Shown here piece by piece: positions 12,802 through 21,176 of a stretch of DNA of 64,000 nucleotides. Position numbers and translations under genes: made by a program. Source of the DNA: Bog-756 sp963833585 (GTDB lineage: Bacteria > Actinomycetota > Acidimicrobiia > Acidimicrobiales > RAAP-2); contig CAWHYF010000005.1 of NCBI GenBank assembly GCA_963833585.1, positions 1 to 64,000 on the forward strand. Reading direction: 5' to 3'. Under the pieces are notes generated by a model. That model was given only the letters and a program-made list of their open reading frames with translations. It was not told the DNA's origin and searched no databases. The first letter of the stretch is position 1. Each line of letters begins with the position of its first letter.

Positions 12802-14055
12802 CTACGGCCCGGATGCCGCCCCCCGGCCGTTGTAGGTGGCGTAGTCGCCATCGCCGTTCATCACCATGCAGAACTGGGGGTTGGGGCAGGAGACCGACAC
12901 CCCGATGGCGGAGTACTGGGTGGCTGCCGGGATGACCTGCTGGGGCCCGGTCCAGGTGGTGCCGTTCCAGAGCATGACCGCCCCGGTGTCGTCGGCGGCG
13001 ATGCAGAACGAGCGGGTGGGGCAGGAGATCCCGTCCAGCTGCCGCCCCGGGTCCAGGGTCTGCCGGGGGGTCCACGGCTTGCCGGCGTCGCGGACCACGA
13101 TGGCATCCCCGTTGACAATGGCGCACAGGGTGACGGAGGGACAGGCGATGGAGACCGGGACGGCGGCCCCGGGAGCGAGGGTCGTGGCCCACGGGGTGGC
13201 CTCGGCCGACCAGGTCGATCCGTTCCAGTCGAGCACCGCCGTGCCCACCACCGCTGTGCAGTCGGTCGGGGTGGGGCAGGAAACGCCGATCCGACCTCCC
13301 TGGTAGAGCGAGGTCGGGGCGGCCCCGGGTCCCGGTGAGGCGCCGAAGGACTGGGGCGCCAACCAGCCGCTGTTGCGCCGGGTGTAGGTGTGCCCGGTGT
13401 TGTCCACCGCCGCGCACAGGGAGGGCGAGGCGCACGCCACCGCGGCCGTGCGTGATCCGAGGTGCCCGGGACCGGGATCGCTCGGATTGGCCGGGAGGGC
13501 CGGCGGAACCCCGAGTGGCGCTGGATCCGACCAGTTGGTCCCGTCTCCGGTGCTGACGTGCCCCGAACCGTCCACGATCACGCACAGCGGCCCGGAGGTG
13601 CAGGTCAACGTGGGCAGGACCGGCGCATCGACCGGACCGGCGGCAGGCGCCGGGAAGTACACCGAAGGTGGGGACCAGGCGGCCCCGTCCCACGACATGG
13701 CCACTCCGGAGCCCGACACCGGTGCCGCTCCGTCGCCAGAGGTCCCGCCCCCGGCCGCCACGCAGAAGGTGTCGGAGATGCAGCTGAGGGAGGTGAAGCC
13801 CCCGCCCGGCGGGAGGGTGGTGAGGGCCTGCGTCCATCCCGGGGCCTGGGGGAGGGTGGCCGGCACCGTCGTGGGGATGGCCGACGCCCCGGTCGTGGCC
13901 GTCGTGGTTGTCGTGGTGGAGCGGGCTCCTCCCGCAGTGGGGGTGGCCGTCCGGTGGTCGTCAGTCGGGGTGGCGGACGACGACGTCGAGCACCCACCCC
14001 CCACCAGGACCAGGCCCACGAGAGAGAGTGTTGAGAGCAGCCTCCTCGGATCCAC
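12802..14055 (-). CDS. Lipoprotein with seven C-x5-C modules (predicted beta-propeller)
   Basis: The 417-residue protein begins with a lipoprotein signal peptide (LSLVGLVLVGGGC, lipid-modified C22), then a Thr/Ala-rich linker to about residue 70. The rest consists of seven modules each with the same C-x5-C pair: C92/C98, C152/C158, C208/C214, C260/C266, C305/C311, C345/C351 and C390/C396. Each pair lies in a pattern like SCPTRSFCIAADDTG, often followed by WNGTTW. Seven modules 39-60 residues apart suggest a seven-bladed propeller with one disulfide per blade, outside the membrane. I do not recognise an enzyme active site. GTG 14055 is the chosen start: GAGGAA lies just upstream and the signal peptide begins directly after it. 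Confidence 0.8.
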   Translation of the reverse strand: MDPRRLLSTLSLVGLVLVGGGCSTSSSATPTDDHRTATPTAGGARSTTTTTTATTGASAIPTTVPATLPQAPGWTQALTTLPPGGGFTSLSCISDTFCVAAGGGTSGDGAAPVSGSGVAMSWDGAAWSPPSVYFPAPAAGPVDAPVLPTLTCTSGPLCVIVDGSGHVSTGDGTNWSDPAPLGVPPALPANPSDPGPGHLGSRTAAVACASPSLCAAVDNTGHTYTRRNSGWLAPQSFGASPGPGAAPTSLYQGGRIGVSCPTPTDCTAVVGTAVLDWNGSTWSAEATPWATTLAPGAAVPVSIACPSVTLCAIVNGDAIVVRDAGKPWTPRQTLDPGRQLDGISCPTRSFCIAADDTGAVMLWNGTTWTGPQQVIPAATQYSAIGVSVSCPNPQFCMVMNGDGDYATYNGRGAASGP

Positions 14056-14200
14056 CGGTTCCTCACTCGGGCTTCCGCCCTGCTTGTCGGATGGGATCGG
14101 ACGGGTCCCAAGGCTACTGGCTGAGGTCGATCATCCGGTGGCACCGGGGACCCGCTCCGGAGGGGCGAACCGCAGCTGGTAGGGGTCGGGGCCCCGACCC

Positions 14201-14335
14201 GGTGGGGTCTCGGGGGCCGAGTCGGTGGGGTCTCGGGGGCCGAGCCGGTGGGGTCTCGGAGGCCGAGCCGGTGGGGGTCCGGGGGCCCGAGTCGGTGGGG
14301 TCTCGGGGGCCTAGCCGGTGGGGTCGAGGGACCGG
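14201..14335. repeat. 23-bp tandem repeat, six copies
   Basis: GGTGGGGTCTCGGGGGCC units start at 14201, 14224, 14247, 14270, 14294 and 14317, so the period is 23 bp with one 24-bp step. The minus-strand stop codon of the DUF1015 gene lies at the edge of the last unit (14311-14313). The array therefore extends from that gene's 3' end into the spacer. In the gene it encodes the C-terminal DPTG. Confidence 0.9.
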
Positions 14336-15498
14336 AACACCATTCCGGTGGCCGGCTTGGGGCGGAAGTAGGTGGTCTTCGGGGGCATGCGCCGCCCGGC
14401 GTTGGCCCACTCGGCGATCTGCGCGACCGAGACCGGTCGGAGCAGCAGTACCGCCTGGGCCTTGTCGTCGGCGACGGCTCGTACCCCTTCCTGCCAGGAG
14501 TTGACGAATGCCAGCTCGTGGTCGGGGAGCTCGGCGATGACCAGCGCCACCATCGAGGAGTCGAGATCGGAGCCGGCGGCCTCGGCCGTGCCGTCCTTGG
14601 GGGAGAGGAGCCAGGTTCCCGACGGCATCAGCAGGGCCAGGGACCCGGACTCCCCGAGGGCGCTGGTGGTCCGGTCGTCGAAGTCGCCCACCCGGGTGAG
14701 GTCGAACCAGGACGAGCACATGTCGACCAGGTCGAGGCCGTCGGGTAGCCCGGAGAGGGCCCGGTGGATCGCACCCACCTCGAGCTGTTCAGGGGTGAGC
14801 TCGACGATCAGGGCCATGATCAGGTCGGCACCCGGGTCGTCGGACCGGGTCGCCCGGTACGTGCGGGCGGTCTCGAACCGGTGGTGCCCGTCGGCCAGCA
14901 CCACGGGGGAGGCGGCGATGGCGGTCCGCACCTCGTCGATGGCCCGCTCGTCCTCGATGAGCCAGAGCTGGTGGCGGACCCCGTCCCCGTCGACGGCCTC
15001 GACGTGGGGCTTCTCCGTGCACTCGAAGGTCCGACTGAGGCCGGGGGTGAGGGAGAGTCCCCAGATGGGGGAGAGGTTGGCCCGGGTGGCGGCCAACAGG
15101 TCCAGGCGGTCGGACTTGGCCTTCGGAAGGGTCTGCTCGTGGGGGAAGATCTGGGCCGCACTCTGGTCATCGATCCCGAGGGCCCCGATGACCCCGTTGG
15201 TGGCATGCCCGCTCGTGGAGGTCATTCGGTAGGCGTAGAGGGCGGGAGCAGGGTCGGCGAGCAGGATGCCGTCGTCCTGCCAGCGGAGCAGCTGATGGGC
15301 CGCGCTGTCGTAGCGGTCGAGCCCGGCCCGGTGGTCGGGCTCGGGGAGCTCGACCCGGACGGCGTTGGCGCTGTGCCTGGAGGCCAGTCGGGCCCGCTCC
15401 TCGGGCCCGATCACGTCGTAGGGAGGCGACACCGCCATGGACACGTCGACCCGGCTGGTGTCGTACCGGAGACCGGTGAACGGTTCGAATCGCGGCAT
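14311..15498 (-). CDS. DUF1015 family protein (SerK-like)
   Basis: The 395-residue protein starts MPRFEPFTGLRYD with the family signature SPPYDVIGPEER soon after. It also has IFPHEQTLPKAKSDRL and VLADGHHRFETARTY, a motif shared across DUF1015. A few members of this family (archaeal SerK) are ADP-dependent free-serine kinases; whether this one is cannot be read from the sequence. ATG 15498 is preferred over an upstream in-frame start at 15561 because the family homology begins at MPRFEPF. The stop lies inside a 23-bp repeat array, so the last residues (DPTG) may be repeat-derived. Confidence 0.85.
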   Translation of the reverse strand: MPRFEPFTGLRYDTSRVDVSMAVSPPYDVIGPEERARLASRHSANAVRVELPEPDHRAGLDRYDSAAHQLLRWQDDGILLADPAPALYAYRMTSTSGHATNGVIGALGIDDQSAAQIFPHEQTLPKAKSDRLDLLAATRANLSPIWGLSLTPGLSRTFECTEKPHVEAVDGDGVRHQLWLIEDERAIDEVRTAIAASPVVLADGHHRFETARTYRATRSDDPGADLIMALIVELTPEQLEVGAIHRALSGLPDGLDLVDMCSSWFDLTRVGDFDDRTTSALGESGSLALLMPSGTWLLSPKDGTAEAAGSDLDSSMVALVIAELPDHELAFVNSWQEGVRAVADDKAQAVLLLRPVSVAQIAEWANAGRRMPPKTTYFRPKPATGMVFRSLDPTG

Positions 15499-15600
15499 GG
15501 GTCTTGCGTAGCACACGACGGGCCACCGCCGGTCATATCCCTCGGTCGTCCCGACGGCCATCGGGTCCCCGTCCGGCGGTGCCGGTCGGTCCGGCCCGCC

Positions 15601-16335
15601 TCAGGCGTCCTGGGCCACCAGAGCGGCCAATGCCTGGGCCCCGGCCGGCTCGAGGTGGACCTGGTCCGGAGTGAACCACTCGGGGTGGGGGGTCGAGAGG
15701 GCGTTCCAGTCCGCCAGCACCGCCACCCCCGGATACCGGGCCACCCCGGCGGCCAGGACGGCGTTGTCGGGCGCCTCCCACGGTCGGGGCACGTTGATGT
15801 TGACGAACACCACCCGTTTCACCCCGGCGGCGGCCTGCATCATGGCGTCGAAGTCCGACGAGCTGACCGAGCCGTTGGTGCCGAGCTCCACGACGAGCAC
15901 CGACCCGAGGGTACCTGCGGCCCGGTCGGCCTGGACGACGCCGATCCCCGTCTCGAACTGTCGGCTGACCAGGCCGTCCACGCTGACGCCGGGGAGGTCC
16001 GCCTGCAGATAGGGCTGGATGTCGATCATGATCGAGTCCCCCACCGCCGAGACCGGTCCAGCCGCCGGAGGCAGGGTGGTGGACGGCGGGGTGGTGGTGG
16101 GGGACGGCGTGGACGGAGGGCCGGTTCCCGTGGTGACCGAGGAGGGGCCGGTGGTGGTGGTTGCGGTGGACGTCCCGGTGCCGGAGGACGCCACGGTTCC
16201 CACCTGGGTGGCGGGGACGTCCGTGCTCGGAGTGGCTTGAGCCGGCCGCCTGGACAGGCCCAGTCCGAGTAACGCCAGCAACAGGGCGACCACGACGAGA
16301 CCGATGATCTTGTCGACCCGACTGACGTTACCCAT
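15601..16335 (-). CDS. Membrane-anchored SGNH/GDSL-type hydrolase
   Basis: The 244-residue protein has an N-terminal membrane anchor (KIIGLVVVALLLALLGLGL) and a long Ser/Thr/Pro linker. It ends in an SGNH-hydrolase domain. Block I is VGDSIMIDI (nucleophile Ser), GTNGSVSS supplies the block III Asn, and TPDQVHLEPAG supplies the Asp-x-x-His pair. This domain type occurs in OatA-like peptidoglycan or polysaccharide O-acyltransferases, sometimes as a separate protein. The extracellular location is inferred from the anchor. ATG 16335 is chosen because the anchor follows at once. The frame stays open far upstream only because the DNA is GC-rich. Confidence 0.82.
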   Translation of the reverse strand: MGNVSRVDKIIGLVVVALLLALLGLGLSRRPAQATPSTDVPATQVGTVASSGTGTSTATTTTGPSSVTTGTGPPSTPSPTTTPPSTTLPPAAGPVSAVGDSIMIDIQPYLQADLPGVSVDGLVSRQFETGIGVVQADRAAGTLGSVLVVELGTNGSVSSSDFDAMMQAAAGVKRVVFVNINVPRPWEAPDNAVLAAGVARYPGVAVLADWNALSTPHPEWFTPDQVHLEPAGAQALAALVAQDA

Positions 16336-16776
16336 TGCCACCAGTTTGCCCTGCTCAGGCTGGCGAGTGGGGCCGCTCTCCTCCGGCCGGGCGGCCGAGG
16401 GTCCGACCCTCACCGACCGAAGTCGGGCCGGTGGTCCACCCGGAGGGGACCCGGTGACCCACAGACCGGCCCGGCTCCCACTCAGTGCACCCCCGAAGTG
16501 CAACCCCGGACCGCACCCCCGGACCGCACCCCCGGACCGCACCCCGGACCGACCCCCGGACCGCACCCCGCGTCCCCACGGCTGTCCGGCGATGACCGGC
16601 CGCGGCCCCGGGCCCGCCATCGGTTGGCGACGGGGGAGTGACCGCCGCCGGGCGGGACCCGGGTGCCTGCCGGCCCGTGGGCCTGCGGTCGGGGCGGGTG
16701 TGCGGAAGGGCGACCTCCCTACTCGTAGACTCGACCGGGTGAGGGCGTCGGCGAGAAGACCGGGGGAGTTCGACGA
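16336..16776. other. Intergenic region between SGNH hydrolase and pgsA
   Basis: This 441-bp divergent spacer has no supported gene. It contains a run of 13-15 bp repeats of the form CCCCCGGACCGCA at 16504-16570 (five copies). It also contains a candidate pgsA -10, TAGACT, at about 16728-16733, followed by GGGGGAG at 16762-16768 as the Shine-Dalgarno site of pgsA. Confidence 0.7.
16504..16570. repeat. Short GC-rich tandem repeat, five copies
   Basis: The unit CCCCCGGACCGCA recurs five times with 1-2 nt length changes in the C-runs. It is not within a reading frame that I can support. Confidence 0.8.
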
Positions 16777-17586
16777 GTGACGCAGACCACCGGGGCAACG
16801 GACGGCATCGGGGGCCCGACCGCCTCCCCTGCCGGGCCACCGCCTGTCGACGGGGAGGCCGGCGACGTGGGTGACCCCGCCGTGGCCCGTGGTGGCGGTC
16901 GCTCTCCCCGCGACCCCCTGGACCCCCGCGACCCCCTGGACTCCCGCGACCCCCTGGACCCGCCGGCGGACCGAGGGGTGCCGGAGGCGGGCGTGGACCG
17001 TGTCCTGACGGTTCCCAACGCCATCACCCTGGTCCGCCTGGCCTGCATCCCCCTGTTCCTGTGGCTCCTGTTCGGTGCTGGCCGGCAGACCGCGGCCGCC
17101 TTCCTGCTCGGGGCCCTCGGCGCCACCGACTGGGTCGACGGGTTCGTGGCCCGCCGCTTCCACCAGGTGTCGACCGTCGGGAAGGTGCTCGATCCGGTGG
17201 CCGACCGGGTCCTGGTGGTCACCGCGGTCATCGCCATCACGGTCCACGGAGCGGTGCCCGTGTGGTTCGGCGCGGCCACGCTGGCCCGCGAGGTGGTGGT
17301 GTCCGCCGCCGTCCTCCTGCTGGCCTCGCTGGGGGCGGCCCGGATCGACGTCCTGTGGATCGGCAAGGCCGGTACCTTCGCCCTCATGTTCTCCTACCCG
17401 GCCTTCCTGCTGAGCTACGGCACGGCCGGCTGGCAGGGCCCGATCCACGTCTTCGCCTGGGTCACCGGGCTGATCGGGCTGACCCTGGCGTGGATGGCGG
17501 CGGCCTCCTACGTCCCGGTGGCCCGCCAGGCCCTGGTGGACGGCCGGCGGGCCCGGGCCGCCGGCGCCCGGGGGGCGTCGTCGTGA
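16777..17586 (+). CDS. pgsA: CDP-diacylglycerol-glycerol-3-phosphate 3-phosphatidyltransferase-type enzyme
   Basis: This 269-residue integral membrane protein belongs to the CDP-alcohol phosphatidyltransferases, which make phosphatidylglycerophosphate or related lipids. The full motif D-x2-D-G-x2-A-R-x8-G-x3-D-x3-D is present: D118, D121, G122, A125, R126, G135, D139, D143. Several hydrophobic segments follow. The first ~80 residues are an unusual hydrophilic extension with a triplicated RDPLDP hexapeptide, encoded by an 18-bp repeat at about 16909-16962. The start is GTG 16777, 8 nt after GGGGGAG. The stop overlaps the next gene's GTG by 4 nt (GTGA), so the two are coupled. PgsA rather than phosphatidylinositol phosphate synthase is a judgement from overall similarity. 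Confidence 0.85.
   Translation: MTQTTGATDGIGGPTASPAGPPPVDGEAGDVGDPAVARGGGRSPRDPLDPRDPLDSRDPLDPPADRGVPEAGVDRVLTVPNAITLVRLACIPLFLWLLFGAGRQTAAAFLLGALGATDWVDGFVARRFHQVSTVGKVLDPVADRVLVVTAVIAITVHGAVPVWFGAATLAREVVVSAAVLLLASLGAARIDVLWIGKAGTFALMFSYPAFLLSYGTAGWQGPIHVFAWVTGLIGLTLAWMAAASYVPVARQALVDGRRARAAGARGASS
16909..16962 (+). repeat. 18-bp in-frame repeat in pgsA, three copies
   Basis: CGCGACCCCCTGGACYCC is repeated three times in frame and encodes RDPLDP, RDPLDS, RDPLDP in the hydrophilic N-terminal extension. Confidence 0.85.
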
Positions 17587-20069
17587 AGGCCGTCATCATG
17601 GCCGGTGGCGAGGGGACCAGGCTGCGGCCCCTGACCTCGAACCAGCCCAAGCCCATGCTGCCCATGGCCAACATCCCGATGATGGAGCACGTGGTCAACC
17701 TGCTGCGCCGGCACGGGTTCGAGGACATCGTGGTCACGGTGGCGTTCATGGCCAACGCCATCCGCACCTACTTCGGGGACGGATCGGAATTCGGCGTCCG
17801 GATGGTCTACGCCACCGAGTCCACGCCGCTCGGGACCGCCGGATCGGTCCGGAACGCACGGGACGAGCTGGACGAGCGGTTCCTGGTCATCTCCGGTGAC
17901 GTTCTCACCGACATCGACCTCACCCAGGTGGTCGACTTCCACGCCCGGCGGGGTGGAGTGGCCACCCTGGCCCTGAAGGCGGTGGACAACCCCCTGGAGT
18001 TCGGGATCGTGATCACCAACGAGGACGGCTCGATCGAGCGATTCCTCGAGAAGCCCACCTGGGGGCAGGTCTTCAGCGACACCATCAACACCGGCATCTA
18101 CGTCCTCGAACCGGAGATCTTCGACTTCATCCCCGAGGGCCAGGCGGTGGACTTCTCCGGCGAGTCGTTCCCCGAAGCCCTGGCGGCCGGCAAGTCGCTC
18201 TACGGCTACGTGGCCGACGGCTACTGGGAGGACGTGGGGACACTCGAGGCCTACCTCCAGTCCCACCAGGACATCCTGGACCAGAAGGTCCAGGTGGCCA
18301 TCAACGGCTTCGAGCTCCGCCCCCGGGTGTGGCTGGGCAAGGGGGCCGAGATCGACCCGAGCGTGGTCATCGACGGCCCGGCGGTCATCGGCGACAACTG
18401 CGTGATCGGGCCCGGCGCCCGGCTGGGCCAGTACTGCACGCTGGGGCGGAACGTCCGGATCGGCGACAACGCCGTCCTCCAGCGCTCCGTGGTCCACGAC
18501 AACACCTACCTCGGCTCCGGGGTCCGCATCGACGGGAGCGTGCTGGGCCGGGGCTCCGACCTGCGCCAGGGGGTCCGGTGCGAGGAGGGAGTGGTACTGG
18601 GCGACCAGTGCTTCGTGGGGGCCCACGCCGAGATCAAGGCGGGGGTGAAGGTCTACCCGTTCAAGACGGTCGAGGCCGGCGCCACGGTCAACTCGTCCAT
18701 CGTCTGGGAGTCGATGGGGGCCCGGTCGCTGTTCGGCCGAGAGGGTGTCCAGGGTCTCGCCAACGTGGACATCAGTCCGGAGCTGGCCGTCCGGCTGTCG
18801 ATGGCCTGGGCCTCGACCTTCGAGAAGGGGGCGACGGTCACCACGTCGAGGGACACCAGCCGCGCCGCCCGGGTGTTGAAACGAGCCATCATGGTCGGCT
18901 GCAATGCGGCGGGGATCAACGTCGACGACCTGGAGGCGGCCACGGTGCCGGTGACCCGATTCCAGGTCACCTCCTCGGACTCCATGGCCGGGGTCACGGT
19001 GCGCCTGGCCCCCGACGATCCCCAGTCGGTCGTGCTGCGTTTCTTCGACAAGGAGGGCATCGACGTCGACGAGGCCACCCAACGCAAGATCGAACGGCTC
19101 TACCACCGCGAGGATTTCCGCCGGGTCCTGGCCCGGGAGATCGGGGACATCGACTTCCCGCCCCGGTCCCTCGAGCACTACACCGCGGCCCTGATCGACT
19201 CGGTCGATCTGTCCAACGCCCGTCAGGCCGAGCTCAAGCTGGTGCTGGACTACTCGTTCGGCACCACCAGCTTCGTGATGCCCAACCTCCTGGCCAAGCT
19301 GGAGGCCGAGGTGCTGGTGGTCAACCCCTACGCCAACACCGCCGGGGTCCTGTCCTTCGACCGTCAGGCCAGTGCGGCCCGGGTGTCGGAGCTGGTCCGA
19401 GCGTCGGGCGCCCATCTGGGGGCGGTGCTCGACCCCGGAGGGGAGCATGTGGCCATCGTCGACGATCTGGGCCATCCATTGAGCGACGACGAGGCCCTGT
19501 TGGTGCTGTTGACCCTGGTCACCGAAGCCAACCCCTCTGCCCGGGTGGCCCTCCCGGTGGCGGCCAGCGTGGTGGCCGAGGAGATCTGCCAGAAGGCCGG
19601 GGCCGAGATCGTCTGGACCAAGCTCTCGGCCTCGCACCTGATGGAGGTGGCCCGGACCGAGCGGGTGACCCTGGCCGCCAGCCAGTCGGGAGGGTTCATC
19701 TTCCCGGCCTTCCTCCCCGCCTATGACGCGGCTGCCACCCTGGTCAACCTGCTGGCCCTCCTCACCGCCTCCGGTCGCAAGCTCTCCGAGCTGGTGGCCG
19801 GACTCCCCACCGTGCACATCGCCCACCAGGAGGTGCACACGCCCTGGGACCAGAAGGGCATGGTCATGCGGACCCTGGTGGAGCGGTCGGTGGGCCAGGA
19901 GCTGGTGCTGGTCGACGGGGTGAAGGTCCTCGAGGCCGATGGGTGGGCCCTGGTGCTCCCGGACCCCGAAGAGCCGCTGACCCATGTCTGGGCCGAAGGT
20001 CCGAGCGACGCCCAGGCCGAGGCCCGGGCCAACGAGTACGCCGTGCGCCTCGAGCAACTCCTGCGCTGA
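17583..20069 (+). CDS. Mannose-1-phosphate guanylyltransferase / degenerate phosphomannomutase fusion
   Basis: The 828-residue protein has three parts. Residues 1-240 form a nucleotidyltransferase with GGEGTRLRP (8-16), K23 in PKPMLP and NTGIYVLEP. Residues ~250-370 form a left-handed beta-helix (repeats such as VIGDNCVIGPGA). The rest is a phosphohexomutase-like region (ARVLKRAIMVGCNAAGINV, VVLRFFDKEGIDV). The first part should make GDP-mannose or a related NDP-sugar for envelope glycans. The mutase part looks degenerate: the TASHNP phosphoserine loop is absent, the metal loop reads DPGGEH instead of DGDGDR, and the sugar loop reads QSGGFIF instead of GExSGH. This fusion is known from actinobacteria, so the decay is probably not recent. 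Translation starts at GTG 17583, overlapping pgsA. Confidence 0.85.
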   Translation: MKAVIMAGGEGTRLRPLTSNQPKPMLPMANIPMMEHVVNLLRRHGFEDIVVTVAFMANAIRTYFGDGSEFGVRMVYATESTPLGTAGSVRNARDELDERFLVISGDVLTDIDLTQVVDFHARRGGVATLALKAVDNPLEFGIVITNEDGSIERFLEKPTWGQVFSDTINTGIYVLEPEIFDFIPEGQAVDFSGESFPEALAAGKSLYGYVADGYWEDVGTLEAYLQSHQDILDQKVQVAINGFELRPRVWLGKGAEIDPSVVIDGPAVIGDNCVIGPGARLGQYCTLGRNVRIGDNAVLQRSVVHDNTYLGSGVRIDGSVLGRGSDLRQGVRCEEGVVLGDQCFVGAHAEIKAGVKVYPFKTVEAGATVNSSIVWESMGARSLFGREGVQGLANVDISPELAVRLSMAWASTFEKGATVTTSRDTSRAARVLKRAIMVGCNAAGINVDDLEAATVPVTRFQVTSSDSMAGVTVRLAPDDPQSVVLRFFDKEGIDVDEATQRKIERLYHREDFRRVLAREIGDIDFPPRSLEHYTAALIDSVDLSNARQAELKLVLDYSFGTTSFVMPNLLAKLEAEVLVVNPYANTAGVLSFDRQASAARVSELVRASGAHLGAVLDPGGEHVAIVDDLGHPLSDDEALLVLLTLVTEANPSARVALPVAASVVAEEICQKAGAEIVWTKLSASHLMEVARTERVTLAASQSGGFIFPAFLPAYDAAATLVNLLALLTASGRKLSELVAGLPTVHIAHQEVHTPWDQKGMVMRTLVERSVGQELVLVDGVKVLEADGWALVLPDPEEPLTHVWAEGPSDAQAEARANEYAVRLEQLLR

Positions 20070-20208
20070 CCGTTCCCGGTCCGCTTCCCGACCGCTCTTC
20101 CCGACCGCCGCGTTCGCGCTCGCCGAGCCAGGACACCGTGCTCCGTGACTCCCGGCCCGGCCGGGTCGCGCCACCGGCCGGGCGTCGGCGGGGGCCGGCC
20201 ACGTCAGG

Positions 20209-20214
20209 TATCGT
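20209..20214 (+). promoter_or_regulatory. -10 element of gcvH
   Basis: TATCGT lies 8 nt before ATG 20223 with no Shine-Dalgarno site, giving a leaderless or nearly leaderless mRNA. Confidence 0.5.
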
Positions 20215-20222
20215 CCGCACGT

Positions 20223-20603
20223 ATGAACGTGCCCGAGGAACTGCGGTACTCCAGTGATCACGAGTGGGCCCGAATCGATGGCGACAGGGTCCGGGTGGGC
20301 ATCACCGACTTCGCGCAGGACGCCCTGGGGGACGTGGTCTTCGTCGACCTGCCGGCCGAGGGCGCCACGGTGGAGGCGGGCGGACTGCTCGGCGAAGTGG
20401 AATCCACCAAGTCGGTGTCGGAGATCTACGCCCCGGTCGCCGGTGAGGTGACTGCGGTGAACGGGTCGCTCGCCGACACTCCCGAGACCCTGAACGCTGA
20501 CCCTTACGGGGAGGGTTGGATCTGCGAGATCGTACTGTCGGACGCCTCGGCGGTGGACGGACTGCTGGACGCCGAGGGCTACCGACAGTTGACCTCCGGT
20601 TGA
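20223..20603 (+). CDS. gcvH: Glycine cleavage system H protein
   Basis: The 126-residue H protein carries the lipoyl lysine K63 in GEVESTKSVSEIYAP. It shuttles the aminomethyl group between the P, T and L proteins of the glycine cleavage complex. Family motifs HEWARIDGD, GITDFAQDALGD and NADPYGEGWI are intact and the length is normal. None of gcvP, gcvT or lpd is in the window. Its neighbours are a GarA-like FHA protein, a MerR regulator and a DUF151 nuclease, the same order as Rv1826-Rv1829 in Mycobacterium tuberculosis. That synteny strengthens all four calls. The start is the only in-frame ATG that fits the conserved N-terminus. Confidence 0.96.
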   Translation: MNVPEELRYSSDHEWARIDGDRVRVGITDFAQDALGDVVFVDLPAEGATVEAGGLLGEVESTKSVSEIYAPVAGEVTAVNGSLADTPETLNADPYGEGWICEIVLSDASAVDGLLDAEGYRQLTSG

Positions 20604-20656
20604 CCGTCATCGGCGCTCGCACCGTCCTCGAGAGTGGAGCGGTGGGAGCGGCTACC

Positions 20657-21139
20657 GTGGAAGGCGTGTTCTGCCCCCGTTGCGGCCACCGCAATCCAAC
20701 CGGTGTGAACTTCTGCTCGTCCTGTGGGACGTCGTTGACCACCTCGGTGCCCGACACCTCGGTCTCGGTCGGCCCGGTGGAGGAGCTGGGTGAGAACGGC
20801 GAGAGCGACGCGCCGGTGGGCCTGGTGGAGCTCCCCCGGGGGGTGGGGATGCTGGTGGTCAAACGGGGCACCGATGAAGGGGTCCGATTTCCCCTCGAGG
20901 CCCCCATCGTCCAGGCTGGGCGCCATCCGGAGAGCGACATCTTCCTGGACGACATCACCGTGTCCCGCCGCCACGCCGAGTTCGTGACCAGGGACCAGAA
21001 GACCACGGTGCGGGACGTCGGCTCGCTGAACGGAACCTACGTCAACCGTGCCCGGATCGAGGAGGCCCGGCTCTCGAGCGGCGACGAGGTCCAGATCGGC
21101 AAGTTCAAGCTGCTGTACCTCCTGGCCGGCGGCGAATGA
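20657..21139 (+). CDS. FHA-domain protein with N-terminal zinc ribbon (GarA-like)
   Basis: The ~160-residue protein has a zinc ribbon, CPRCGHRNPTGVNFCSSC (Cys 6, 9, 20, 23). An acidic linker follows, then an FHA domain at about 65-155. The FHA phosphothreonine-binding residues are visible in AGRHPESDI, VSRRHAEF and GSLNGTYVN. By synteny it matches GarA/OdhI, which inhibit 2-oxoglutarate-consuming enzymes and switch off when a threonine in an N-terminal TTS motif is phosphorylated. Here TTSV occurs right after the zinc ribbon (about 28-31) but without the flanking acidic residues of the known site. GTG 20657 has GGGAG 8 nt upstream; GTG 20666 is an alternative. It lies 53 nt after gcvH. Confidence 0.85.
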   Translation: MEGVFCPRCGHRNPTGVNFCSSCGTSLTTSVPDTSVSVGPVEELGENGESDAPVGLVELPRGVGMLVVKRGTDEGVRFPLEAPIVQAGRHPESDIFLDDITVSRRHAEFVTRDQKTTVRDVGSLNGTYVNRARIEEARLSSGDEVQIGKFKLLYLLAGGE

Positions 21140-21176
21140 GGTTGACCGCCGATCGGCGCCTCGGCGGTGTGCGGCG

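Noticed and set aside
14201..14335. CRISPR array
   Set aside because: Units are contiguous with no spacers, and there are no cas genes in the window.
17508..20261. 917-codon minus-strand open frame opposite the GDP-mannose fusion
   Set aside because: His/Asp/Gly/Val-rich shadow with no recognisable domain.
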